Source: Carpediemonas membranifera (Eukaryota; Fornicata). From it: a DNA stretch of 64,000 nucleotides. The notes beneath the pieces are model-generated. The model worked only from the letters and a program-made list of their open reading frames with translations, was not told the origin of the DNA and did not search any database. The translations under genes and the position numbers were made by a program. Shown here piece by piece: positions 52,240 through 61,277 of the stretch. The stretch's first letter is position 1; each line of letters starts with the position of its first letter. The stretch covers positions 124,001-188,000 of the forward strand of contig JAHDYR010000020.1 in assembly GCA_019828565.1 (NCBI GenBank), read 5' to 3'.

Positions 52240-52290
52240 TGTCGCCACAATGGACTGATGTGAACAGGGTGCAGTTTATCTCACACTACA
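52240..52290 (-). repeat. 5' LTR, 51 bp
   Basis: Identical to 47610-47660. It contains TAAACTGCACC, a match to the promoter motif seen before host genes. Confidence 0.88.
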
Positions 52291-52291
52291 A

Positions 52292-52375
52292 CAGTGGGGA
52301 CTGCTTCGGCGGCCATCTAACCAGGCAACAAGTCACCTCATGCCGCGCGGGGTGCGGTTTTGCTACTGTTTACGA
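52292..52375 (+). ncRNA. Candidate structured non-coding RNA, copy 2
   Basis: About 89% identical to 5902-5986. It keeps the CTGC-TTCG-GCGG tetraloop hairpin (52302-52313) and the CCGCGC-GGG-GTGCGG hairpin, where the C to T change leaves a G-U pair. Its upstream sequence has been replaced by the LTR retrotransposon, whose end lies at 52290, so it may no longer be expressed from its own promoter or may be driven by the LTR motif GTGCAGTTTA at 52270. Confidence 0.4.
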
Positions 52376-52511
52376 GGGGTTGTATGTAAAAAGTTGAAGG
52401 AGCCACATGCTGAACGAGCTGACTGTGCCTAGCGGCATAGCAACTCTACCGCACAGTCATAACATATAATTTACCGTTGCGGAAATGCCATGACCTCGCC
52501 GCTCACCCCGT

Positions 52512-53291
52512 TCATCCCTGGAGGTGGCTGATGGCAGCATTCGGGGCATCAGCGAGACACCTCTCGATCGACCCCGGCTCACTGCACCCGACACAAATCA
52601 GGCCCCGCCTCTGCATCTCCACCACACACTTGTAATGGTATAGCTTCCCGCAGTCACAGGTGGCGAAGATGGATACCGGCTTGTCGCAGAAAGTGCACAC
52701 TGGGTCATGGGGAGTTGCCAGCTCTGCCAGGGCTCTCGGGCCGAGGATCAGGCGGAAGCTGTTGGGATCCTGCCCCAGGTAGTGGTGCTGCTTGAGAGTC
52801 TTGATGACGGTGTCCATCACGGCCCTGGAGATCTTCGCAGATGTCCGCAGGTTGTTCAGCTGGGTCTCGGCGAGGGGGCCGTCCTTCTTGAGCCGAGCAA
52901 TGAGAGAGGAGATGAAGACCCCGCGTTCTTTCTGGCCGATGCCGAGGACGTTGCTGAATATAATGGGATCAACAGTGTTTGTGGAGGTCAGGACGACGTA
53001 TGCGGCTTCGTCGAATGGATCATCGCTGCCTTGTAGCCAGTAGTAGTCTGGGAGTTCCTGCAGGACCAGTCGGTAGACGTTGGGCATTAGCTTGTTGACT
53101 TTGTCGATCATTTCGCGCACTAACTCTGTCTGACGCTCAACACCATCGACACCGGCTGAGTAATGGAGAAAAAGAAAGAACAAACGCGAGCATGTCTTTG
53201 AGAACATGTCCAGACGCATCACTGGATGCGCAAAGAACAACTTGAGCATTTGTGCCGGCGTCGGAACGGGTTCAGTTGGATCACGCGCCAT
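52512..53291 (-). CDS. NSE1-like subunit of the SMC5/6 complex
   Basis: A 259-residue protein. The first two thirds form tandem winged helices (AYVVLTSTNTVDPI, ERGVFISSLIARLKKDGPLA, DTVIKTLKQHHYLGQD), closed by LILGPRALAEL. A RING-variant follows: CTFC, then CDCG, H, C and CVGC. Winged helices plus a terminal RING-like zinc domain is the NSE1/NSMCE1 layout; the protein supports DNA repair and sister-chromatid work of SMC5/6. The ATG at 53289-53291 is used; the frame reaches two codons further to a GTG. Family 1 copy C separates this start from its likely promoter motif. Confidence 0.7.
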   Translation of the reverse strand: MARDPTEPVPTPAQMLKLFFAHPVMRLDMFSKTCSRLFFLFLHYSAGVDGVERQTELVREMIDKVNKLMPNVYRLVLQELPDYYWLQGSDDPFDEAAYVVLTSTNTVDPIIFSNVLGIGQKERGVFISSLIARLKKDGPLAETQLNNLRTSAKISRAVMDTVIKTLKQHHYLGQDPNSFRLILGPRALAELATPHDPVCTFCDKPVSIFATCDCGKLYHYKCVVEMQRRGLICVGCSEPGSIERCLADAPNAAISHLQG

Positions 53292-53310
53292 CCTCACTTA
53301 TCGCCCGCTT

Positions 53311-54149
53311 TGTTGCGCAGTATAAACACATTGTTCGAACCTCCAAGACAGGGCCTGAAAGGAACGATCAAAGTGCCAAACTGTACAATATCATCCGTCC
53401 GTAGACGAATGTTGGCGGTTAGCCAATTGATGATACTGGAATGAAGTTTGAAGACGTGGGATGTGCGACTGAACGGAGAGCCACTGAGCTCATCTTCCGT
53501 GGCAAGAGAACGCCACAGGATGTTCTCTGCAGCACTCTTGTCCCGATGATCAACATTCAGAGCATCAGGAACTGTTGCGCGCCACTGAGCACCACGGCAC
53601 TGTCGATTTTCGCAGAGCATCACACGATGTGGGTGAACGTGCTGGTCATCACGCGGACGAACTCGCTTGCAGGGGCGTGGCAGTGAGGGCAGACGACGGT
53701 GGTGCGATCCTCGTTAACCATGTTAAGATCGACGACAATGTTATACCCCTTGAGAAGGGGAACTATCTCTCTCGCGAACTTTCGATATGGCGCGCAAGGA
53801 ATGAACATACCAGCAGGCGTGGTGAATCCCGAGCTCCCGTAGAAGACTTTCAGGCGAATGGGGGTGGCGATGGGATGGTGGCGACCGAACTCCCGAGCCA
53901 ACTGTTGGCCGCAGTGGGCGAAGTGCTTCTGGCGAACTATACAAGTGTAGAGGTGAATTTAATGTGGAATAGAAGACAATGAGACGACGTGTGAGCGATT
54001 GTGATGTTGCAGCTGTGCTGACGTCCACGAAGAAGACGCTTTGTGGAAGCCCTGGAGAAGACGATCTCCCTACCGACTTTAGACGTGAGTAGGAGGGAGA
54101 CAGGGCAGTGTTGCGCAGTATAAACACATTGTTCGACCCTTCAATAGCA
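53311..54149 (-). mobile_element. Family 1 Fanzor-derived element, copy C
   Basis: An 839-bp copy flanked by 7-bp duplications CCCGCTT (53304-53310 and 54150-54156). In its own orientation it starts TGCTATTGAAGGGTCGAAC and ends TGCGCAACA, with the terminal direct repeats at each end. It is nearly identical to copy A outside two small indels. It is inserted 19 nt upstream of the NSE1 ATG in the same orientation and lies between that ATG and a GTGCAGTTTTATGG promoter motif at 54162-54174. Confidence 0.87.
53440..53942 (-). pseudogene. Fanzor C-terminal half in copy C
   Basis: The reading frame is open from REFGRHH through RLKVFYGSSGF, NEDRTT and CPHC, across the G run (53757-53760) that is short in copies A and B. 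It is then broken by a one-base loss in the zinc ribbon near 53672-53676, which copy A does not have. The RuvC-III motif HRDKSAAENILW follows in the shifted frame. The N-terminal half is absent. Confidence 0.7.
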
Positions 54150-54161
54150 CCCGCTTCCATC

Positions 54162-54174
54162 CATAAAACTGCAC
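54162..54174 (-). promoter_or_regulatory. Displaced putative promoter motif of the NSE1 gene
   Basis: In gene orientation it reads GTGCAGTTTTATG. Without copy C and one duplicated 7-mer it would lie about 31 nt upstream of the NSE1 ATG, the spacing seen for other genes. Confidence 0.45.
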
Positions 54175-54247
54175 TAAGTCAGCGAGCGTCCAAGTCATCG
54201 TCAAACTGTCATCACTCGAAAAATCTTTACTATATACTATACTACAC

Positions 54248-56391
54248 TCACAGCTCCCGCTTCCGGCTCATGATGCGGCGCTTGGCCACCATTTGCAGAG
54301 TATTACGCGTCACGGTCTTCCTGGCCTCATCAAAGGGGTTCCCCTCCTCGGGGACCACGGGGCCGTCGTCCTCGAGCTCTTCCCCGGTGTTTGGGAAGGA
54401 TGAGGCGTACCACTCCTCGAACGATGCCAGCAGCTGGGCCTTGGCCCTGTTGCCGAGCGTCTGGATTGCCTTGACCTCCGCGGTGACCTCACGCAGCCGG
54501 TCGTACGCCGCCCTGTACACGTTCTTCGCGGCATTGAGCTCGTCTGTCATCTGAGAGGCCTCCGCGTCAACGATGCCCTTTGCCTCGTCCTCCTCGGCGG
54601 GGTGGGTCCTCGAGCACTCAGCCAGACGCTCCGTGAGAGTGTCGATGCGGCTCTTGGCATCGTTCACCTCGTTGGCCAGCGAACGGCGGTCCGCCTTCTT
54701 GCGGGCGAGCTCGGCCTTGTTCTCTGAGACAGAAGCGGACATCACCGCGCCCTCGCCGGCACAGAAGCGTTCAAACCCTTCCTCCTTCGACGGGGCGGGC
54801 TCAGCGTCCTTATTCTGCTCCTGGACAACGCGGGGGACGATCTTCGGTTTCATCTTCACGGGCGAGGCCGACGATGCGATGGCAGAGAGCCCCACGCTGA
54901 ACCCGGACGTGGCGGTGACGTTGCCGACACCAGAGGTCGAGGGGCGGCTGGCGGCGGCAGTTGGCTTGCCTGCGCCGCTCGTCATTTCCTGGGCGTGGTC
55001 CTGGTCGTCGATCGTGCCAGAAGGATCAGTGACAGTTCCGGCAAGAGACTTGAATTGCCGGAAAACTTCCTTGATCTGACCGACAGATACGATTTCAATA
55101 TCGTTAGATTCGCCGGCCATGTACATGCGGACCTGCTGCCGGATGTCGAAGATCTGATCGTCGGACAGCGTGCCGTAGTTGACGCCGGCACGGTTGGCAA
55201 TGGCGTCATGCATCGCAAGCTCCTGCTTAAGCTCGCGGACCTCCCTCTCGAGCTTCTTAACCATCATCACGGGGTCCATCGACTCGTTGACGACGGCGTG
55301 GTTGTTGACGCACATAACGCGCTCAGCGAAACGCAGTGTGGACACCGTTTCATCCAGATGCGCTGTCTCCCCATGGATGTTGGCGATCATGGACGTCTTG
55401 CTGTTACCCCCCAGGGAGTCCCGCAGCACGTTCGTCAGCTTGCTCTGGCGGTATGGGATGTGGTCCCGGTTCTTGGTCGAGAGCGCCACGACCACCTGCT
55501 CGAGGAAAGTGAGTGATTTGTTGATGTAGTTGGCTTCCTGGAGGATCTTGCCGTCAGACTTGGTCTTGGTCACGCGCTCAGAGCCGGCGAGATCAACCAG
55601 ATGAAGCTTGCTCATCACCACCTTCTCAGCGACAGACGTGTTGTGGCGCTGCTCGACGTGGATGGTGAATATGCAGTGAGACCGGGAGCTAGCGTTGTTC
55701 ATCTGGTGCTCGGCAATGACACGGGTCGTGTCGCCCTGAAAGAGATAGTGCATGCACTCCTCCTCGGTGGCGCATACAGGCATCGTGAGACCGCGGACAA
55801 CGGTGTTGCCGCTTGAATCGTCCTGTATCTGAAGATGGCCAGTCATTTCGTTTGGAGACAGAAGATCGTAAAGCTGCTCGTTATAAATCTCAAGATACGA
55901 AACGCGCACGGTAGCGATTGTGCCTGGGCGTTCGTTGAGGAGTCGGAATAAGTCAATGATGGCCCGGGGGACGACGCCTCGCTGCAGATAAGACATGGAA
56001 GTGTCGCCCGTCATCGTGTAGGTCTTTCCTGGGTAAGATGCGTCTGGGAACGGTGTCACGGGTCCCTTTTAGCCTAAAGCGGCACAACGGTGGGGTACAT
56101 ACCTGCGCCAGTCTGGCCGTAGCAGAAGACAGTGCCGTTGAATCCAGAGACGACGCTCTCAACAGTAGGACGGGCACAGCTCTCGTACACGTCCTGCTGC
56201 GGTGCGTCCTTCATCACTCTGTCAAAGTTGAATGTGTATACCTTCTGCTGGTTGTCGAGGAACGAGCTGCTGTCGCTCTTCGAATGCCCCAAGTTCACGG
56301 TAACTCCGGCGTCGGTAACGGAGAGAGCTTCAGAAAAGGCTGCTGTGGGGCGCAGACGAACAGCTACTTGAATATTGCCGCGTTTTGGCAT
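54248..56391 (-). CDS. Kinesin-9 family motor
   Basis: A 689-residue kinesin from two exons (56103-56391 and 54248-56028). The intron is 74 nt (56029-56102), GTATGT...CTTACCCAG, and splits the P-loop codons of GQTGAGKTYTM. The motor also has NNASSRSH (switch I), DLAGSERV (switch II) and a neck helix. The segment [19 protein letters not shown] and the later [18 protein letters not shown] identify kinesin-9 (KIF9/KIF6), a flagellar central-pair or axonemal kinesin. A C-terminal coiled coil follows. A promoter motif lies about 45 nt upstream. The intron is longer than most others here. Confidence 0.95.
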
Positions 56392-56435
56392 AGTTTCCTT
56401 GATAAGAACTCGAAGAAGGCTGATGCTGTTGTTGG

Positions 56436-56447
56436 GCTAAACTGCGA
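56436..56447 (-). promoter_or_regulatory. Putative promoter motif, kinesin-9
   Basis: In gene orientation it reads ATCGCAGTTTAG, about 45 nt before the ATG at 56391. Confidence 0.45.
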
Positions 56448-56596
56448 TAATTTTTCGGACGACGGCTTAGAAGCCAGTACATGCCCCCCTAGAGGCAGAA
56501 TCACAGAACAGACGCATCAATAAGGAAGCACAAGAAACTTTTCAGAGAGATCCCGAGTGGACCCTTCCAAGTCCAACCACGGCCAGCCCTCATGCG

Positions 56597-57373
56597 TCAC
56601 TCAGGCGCCCTCTTATCGCCCTTCTCGAACGCCACAGGCCCCTTCCGCTTGACGGCCCCACTCACCCCCTCGGCCCCCTCGAACGCCTTGCTGGCCTCGT
56701 GTCTCGCCCCCTCGGCCCAGCTCCGGTCGCTAACACTGTACAGCTTGTCCACGGCATGGCTCTTGAACATTGGGCGGCTGTACATCCCGGGACCGTGGCC
56801 CGAGTCCTTGTCCTTTGTGAAGAGACGAGGGTCAAACTTGGATGTCGAGGCGGCTGGACGCTGGCCCAGTGCCACCTTCTCGCTGATGTCGCGGTGCCGG
56901 TCACGGTTGGCATCACGCATGCGGGCTGCGCTGCTTTCACCGAGGTTCAAAGCAAGCTTGGCGGCGGCGGCGCGGAGGCGCTCTTCCTTCTCCCGCTGGG
57001 CAGCAGATTCGGCGGCTTCCTTGAGATCTGCACGTTGCTTCATCTCTGCAGCAACATTAGCCTCTGCAGCACGGATTGCGTCGGCGTTGTCCACGTGTTT
57101 CTCTGACCAGGCGCCGTCCTCTCGCTGGAGAGCATCGGTTGCCACTCGTTGAGCTAGTGGCATGATGTAGCCTCGTTGGTTCTTCCAGGCGGAGACGAGG
57201 CTGGGCACTTTCCATTCTGCTGCCTCTTCTTTGCTCAGTTTCTTTGGTTCACGGTGAAGGACGACGACAGGGTCATCATCAATCACCATCTCCTTGTGTC
57301 TACGTGCCTTTGATGGCTGAAGGGGGTCCTTTTTGGCCTGGCGTACTTGGATCAACTGTCCCTTCGGTGGCAT
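56597..57373 (-). CDS. Spliceosome factor SKIP/SNW1 (Prp45)
   Basis: A 258-residue SNW-domain protein. The signature VPSLVSAWKNQRGYIMPLAQR corresponds to the PPCISNWKNPKGYTIPLDKR-type block, a long helix follows, and then RDISEKVALGQ, FDPRLFTKDKDSGHG and a conserved C-terminal patch (KRKGPVAFEK). It lacks much of the N-terminal region and the tail of human SNW1 (536 residues), so it is a compact version. It helps stabilise the activated spliceosome, consistent with the many introns here. The ATG is at 57371-57373. Confidence 0.92.
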   Translation of the reverse strand: MPPKGQLIQVRQAKKDPLQPSKARRHKEMVIDDDPVVVLHREPKKLSKEEAAEWKVPSLVSAWKNQRGYIMPLAQRVATDALQREDGAWSEKHVDNADAIRAAEANVAAEMKQRADLKEAAESAAQREKEERLRAAAAKLALNLGESSAARMRDANRDRHRDISEKVALGQRPAASTSKFDPRLFTKDKDSGHGPGMYSRPMFKSHAVDKLYSVSDRSWAEGARHEASKAFEGAEGVSGAVKRKGPVAFEKGDKRAPE

Positions 57374-57666
57374 TGTTCTCAGGCCCGATACATTGCCAAT
57401 GTAACACCGTAAATGGTCAGCTCGGGCCCTTCAAACACCATCGCTCTGCGGGGAGCGTCGGGGGACAGCACGCGGGTGAGCATGCGTAGTGCTTGGTGTG
57501 TGACAGAATTCGAGTGTCGGTAGACCTTGCCTCGCCGAGCCGATGACAAGGTCCCTCGGCCTTGCTACGACCCTGATGCCCAAGACCCACTATCCTAGAT
57601 ACACAGCTGCTAGTAACGCTATTTATGACTGGGCCTGCCTTCAAGGCTCGACCCTCCCCACCCCAC

Positions 57667-58449
57667 CTACTGCCACAGCCGACGCCCAACCCTCCCGACT
57701 CGGCCAAACCAGCCGCGGGCCCCAGTGGCCTCGGGCGACACGTACCCGTCGATGGTGAGCTGCCTCCCCTTGCTAGGGGTCACGACGGGGCTCTTGAGCG
57801 CCGGGGCCTCAACCACCGTCGCCCGGTAGCCCATGGAGCGGACTCGGTCGATGTAGCTGGCGTCAGGGTTGGACCCGCTGATGATGAGGATGTGGTCGTC
57901 GTCAGGGTGCTGCGTGACCGAGAGGACGCCTGGCTGGACGGCGACGCCGCGGACAATGGCCTCGATCTCGTCATAGCGAACGGAGTGGTCGAGTGAGATG
58001 CGGCTGGTCTTGAGGATCCCGCCGAGGCCCTTGCCAACTGGCATAGTCATGTTCATCCTGGAGGCGACAGAGCGGCGGGCGGCACGGGGCGTAGGGAAGT
58101 CAGGAACGGTGGAGAGGATGTCTAGAGACGTGTTGATGGACGTGCATGCGTCTCTGAGGCGGGTGCCCTGTGGGGAAGCGGGGTCCGTGCTCGTGAAGAC
58201 CATAATCAGTGCCTTTTCGATGAGGCCCTTTGTTGGCGACGCAAGGAGATGTTTGCTGCTTTCACCTGTCTGTGCGAGTAAGTCAAGAGCATCAGCAGCG
58301 GTACACTGCAGTTCTCTATTCGTGGTGGTCTCAAGGAAAGATACAAGCCCCGAGACGACACCGGGCATCTGCGCAACAGCAGGCCTGTTAGATTCTACTT
58401 CAGCTAGAGCGAGAAATTGCCGTGCAAGCGAAAGAGGATCGGCAGACAT
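57667..58449 (-). CDS. ARMC1-like protein (armadillo plus HMA-like fold)
   Basis: A 260-residue protein. The N-terminal 100 residues are armadillo-like helices (LSLARQFLALAEVESNRPAV, GLVSFLETTTNRELQCTAAD). The second part has a ferredoxin-like babbab pattern (YDEIEAIVRGVAVQPGVLSV, DDDHILIISGSN, DRVRSMGYRATVVE) without a CxxC metal site. The C terminus ends WFGRVGRVGRRLWQ, matching the amphipathic end (WLSTAANFLSRSFYW-type) of ARMC1, a mitochondrial-surface protein. In a metamonad it could act on mitochondrion-related organelles. The ATG at 58447-58449 is used; the frame reaches back to a GTG. Confidence 0.6.
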   Translation of the reverse strand: MSADPLSLARQFLALAEVESNRPAVAQMPGVVSGLVSFLETTTNRELQCTAADALDLLAQTGESSKHLLASPTKGLIEKALIMVFTSTDPASPQGTRLRDACTSINTSLDILSTVPDFPTPRAARRSVASRMNMTMPVGKGLGGILKTSRISLDHSVRYDEIEAIVRGVAVQPGVLSVTQHPDDDHILIISGSNPDASYIDRVRSMGYRATVVEAPALKSPVVTPSKGRQLTIDGYVSPEATGARGWFGRVGRVGRRLWQ

Positions 58450-58809
58450 CGAGAATTTCACGGATTTCTGCTTTTTCGCTAGGCTGCGGAGCGTTCATCG
58501 ATGGTCAAACATCGGCTTCAACGCCAACTACAGCCATGTTTGTACTAGCAGTGTGTCTGTAGACAGCAACAGCACGGTCACCATCCATCACCACTCGAAC
58601 AAACACAGTTGAGGTCGACCCGCCAGCAGTCGTGTGACGAGACCAAGCCCCGCCGCCGCGAGCAGGCGAAGAGACTACCCATGCCCGTGGTCAGGATGGC
58701 CAGAAGTCACCATCGCCATTGCCATTCCCCTCCCACGGTCATTAGAGCGGGCGTTTATTAAGCAACGACGAAAATAAACAGCACAACACAACCAACAACA
58801 CACGGCCCC
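58450..58809. other. Intergenic, no gene seen
   Basis: About 360 bp between ARMC1-like and DCC1-like genes. No conserved frame, repeat or promoter motif was recognised. Confidence 0.5.
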
Positions 58810-60260
58810 TCACGGCTTGCAGTACACCTGCTCCCCGCCCTCCGTCGCCCACAACACGGGACGACCGAACTGGACCACGAGCTGCCCCAAGGACCCGCCC
58901 CCCATCACCGGCCCCACCAGCGGGGCAAGCTCGGACACTGTCCAGTGCGGCTTCTGGGCAAGGTTCAGCAGCACCGTGAGCCGGGCCACAGAGTCGAGGG
59001 GGAGCTGGTCGCCGTCATCCAGGGGCGGTAGGGAGAGATTGCCCGTAGCCTCCCGGGCCCGGCGGTACGCGGTGAGCAGGTCGGACATGAGGTACACCAG
59101 GCCATCGTGCTCCACCACATGGGCCCCGCAGGCCCGGAATGACTCAGTGCGAGTCATCATGAGGTCGGCGTGAGGGTCTGAGTCAGCCCCGTACGAGTTG
59201 GACGCCAGCGACTCGTTCACTGCCGCGTCACGAAGATCCGCAGCCTCTGCGCAGCTGGCGTCCCGGGTGGTGGCGTCCTCACTGGTCCGTAGCTTGCTGG
59301 CGGCGATGAGGCCGTGCAGCACCGGTTTGTTGACTCGGGCACTGAACCCCTCGGCCCCGACCACGGTCTGGAGGGCGTCAGTCTGCCCGTCCATGGCCGC
59401 GAGCACGTACTGCACCCTCTGGTCGTGGGTCAGGTCGAGACACGTCAGGAGGGCACGGTCGGCCTCGCCCACAGAGAGCTCGGCGTTCATCGCGATGGCG
59501 TCTCTTAGCTCAAGTGTCGTCTCTCCGTTGAGCACTATTGCCTGGTCAATGTCAAACTGCCCTGCCAGCTTCCTGACGAGGGCAACGACTGCGGGAACGT
59601 CACCCTCAGAGTCGGCGTCGAGGTGCCATTCAGAGGGGTAGAGCACGCGGTCATAGGGATGCCCCGGCTTGAAGTACACGTTTGCATCGGCGATGAGGCA
59701 GGCCAGCGTGTGCCGGCTGACGGGCAGCTCGGCCAAGACAGAGCTCACAGTGCACACACCCTGGCCGGACTGGTCGTCCACAAGGCGCTCTACGTCTGTG
59801 TGAGTGGGCGGGCGGGTACGAACACTCGGCGGGGACCTCAGTCGCTTTCAGCTCGATGGTATCGGAGAAACGGCCGACAATAGTGACAGCGTCGGGGTTG
59901 GGGGGCGGCACTGAGGATGTGATGGCGCCCCCACCTATCTCGGCCATGCTCCCCGAGTCTGTCTGGGTCAGGTGACACAGGTTGGTCGTCAGCAGCTTGG
60001 CGGCCTTGAAACTGTGTTAGGATCGCAAGTATGACGAACATGTGCTCTGTAGGGGGGGCCTGGGCTGAATCTTGGACTGGTTCAGCGAAGCGGAGGGCTA
60101 CACCGCCATTCCAGTGGCTGAATATCTCAGCAACAGGCTTCTCTGCGTCGTTGTGATCAAAGATGTGTGCAATAGCCTCGCTGGGGCACTCAATCACTAG
60201 GAACTCGTCATCTGGATCATATGTCTTACTGTACTGGAATGGTATGGCTTTCCCGCTCAT
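58810..60260 (-). CDS. Possible DCC1 subunit of the Ctf18-RFC complex
   Basis: A 464-residue protein from three exons (60040-60260, 59824-60011, 58810-59795). Both introns are 28 nt (60012-60039, GTTCGT...CCTAACACAG; 59796-59823, GTTCGT...CTCACACAG). Splicing yields PTEHIFKAAKLLTTNLCHLT and VPAEYVERLVDDQSGQG. The pattern of an N-terminal beta-rich domain followed by three winged helices, with FSDTIELKA before the linker and a C-terminal WTVSELAPLVGPVM helix, resembles DCC1/DSCC1, which with Ctf8 tethers the alternative PCNA loader. The intron structure is certain, while the family call is tentative. A promoter motif lies about 30 nt upstream. Confidence 0.45.
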
Positions 60261-60288
60261 AATCTTCCCGCAGCGCACTGCGCCAAGA

Positions 60289-60300
60289 CTAAAACTGCGT
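60289..60300 (-). promoter_or_regulatory. Putative promoter motif, DCC1-like gene
   Basis: In gene orientation it reads ACGCAGTTTTAG, about 30 nt before the ATG at 60260. It has one extra T compared with most copies, as at 54162-54174. Confidence 0.4.
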
Positions 60301-60543
60301 CTCCAGTATCGGCTGAGGCGGGTGGCAGACATGGGAGTCAGGTGTAAAGACACGTCATTATGCCGGACTTGACCTTAGCTAGAGGATCATGTTCAGTGAT
60401 GCCGATGTTATCATTTAAAACAGCATAAATTTCTCATAAACTTGTCAGCAATCGGACCTGGGTTCACACAATCACTCGAACATGACCAATCCCCGGGACC
60501 AACTATTTATAGATCTAGCACAATATGACAACCCCCATCGCCT

Positions 60544-61044
60544 TCATCCGGCCATGAGTTCAGCCAGACGGACAAGATATGGCGCCATGGCGTCGTCCGC
60601 AGCCTTGACCATCTCGTCCGTCATCTGCGACCCATCCTTGAAGCCGGACGACCGGAAGTACAGGTAATGGGTGAACGGGCGGATGACGTAGACGGTAACC
60701 AGGCTGTCGTCGCTCAGACGGATGTGGAAGCGCGGCATTCGGGACTTCTTTTCCGTTATTTCATTGCGGCGGTGGCTTCTGGCGGCACGGGCACCAGCCG
60801 AGAGCGTCTCACAAAGCTCTTTTGCTACTCCGCGGCAATTTTGTATTCTCGCATCATCTATTTGGCTAGCTTCGCCTACAACTAGAATTCTTCGGCTGTC
60901 TGCGCCCTTTGCTTTGACTATTGTACATTCCTGCGCCCCCTCGAAGAAGGTGCCGACTTGCTGCAAAATTCCTTGCGCAACTTTCCTTGATTCCCCTCTG
61001 AGCTCCTTTTCTGGCCTCATACAACATACAAATGGAGAACGCAT
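60544..61044 (-). CDS. Unknown protein, 166 residues
   Basis: The N-terminal two thirds are mixed helical and strand (VAQGILQQVGTFFEGAQECT, ADSRRILVVGEASQIDDARI). The C-terminal part FHIRLSDDSLVTVYVIRPFTHYLYF resembles a compact beta-hairpin. No catalytic or binding motif was recognised. The ATG at 61042-61044 is used, four codons inside a longer frame that starts with GTG. A promoter motif lies 39 nt upstream. There is no intron. Confidence 0.6.
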   Translation of the reverse strand: MRSPFVCCMRPEKELRGESRKVAQGILQQVGTFFEGAQECTIVKAKGADSRRILVVGEASQIDDARIQNCRGVAKELCETLSAGARAARSHRRNEITEKKSRMPRFHIRLSDDSLVTVYVIRPFTHYLYFRSSGFKDGSQMTDEMVKAADDAMAPYLVRLAELMAG

Positions 61045-61082
61045 GTTGATGTTCACGCTATTGTGCAGTTTTGGACAAATCC

Positions 61083-61094
61083 TTAAACTGCGCT
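61083..61094 (-). promoter_or_regulatory. Putative promoter motif, unknown 166-residue protein
   Basis: In gene orientation it reads AGCGCAGTTTAA, 39 nt upstream of the ATG at 61044. Confidence 0.45.
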
Positions 61095-61277
61095 CTATTC
61101 AAACCCCTCTCTTCGCCGTCAACAAGTCGTTTTTCCCAGAGACATTCCAATCTCGTCTTCCTCGTAGATGTTAGAAAACTATTGACTCTTCCAAATCTGC
61201 GTAATACCGTGGTTGGCATGGATTCTCACTCAGTCCCCCACTCAGAAATCGCAGTTTAACCATAGCATGCCGATTAC

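Larger units (their letters stand above)
47610..52290 (-). mobile_element. Ty3/gypsy-type LTR retrotransposon with 51-bp LTRs
   Basis: A 4681-bp element on the minus strand. Its ends are identical 51-bp direct repeats (52240-52290 as 5' LTR, 47610-47660 as 3' LTR) that begin TGTAGTG and end GCGACA, that is, TG...CA. A purine tract GGAGGGGAA directly precedes the 3' LTR. Five-base duplications ACAGT flank it (47605-47609 and 52291-52295). No TGG-type primer-binding site follows the 5' LTR. Each LTR holds GATAAACTGCACC, the host promoter motif in reverse orientation. LTR identity points to a recent insertion. It interrupts the junction between a Fanzor element end and a candidate ncRNA. Confidence 0.9.

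Noticed and set aside
61083-61175. Possible further diverged family 1 left end (TCGTCTTCCTCGTAGATGTTAG resembles part of the family 1 leader)
   Set aside because: Similarity is limited to about 35 bp and lacks the TATACTGCGCA end, so it is too weak to call.
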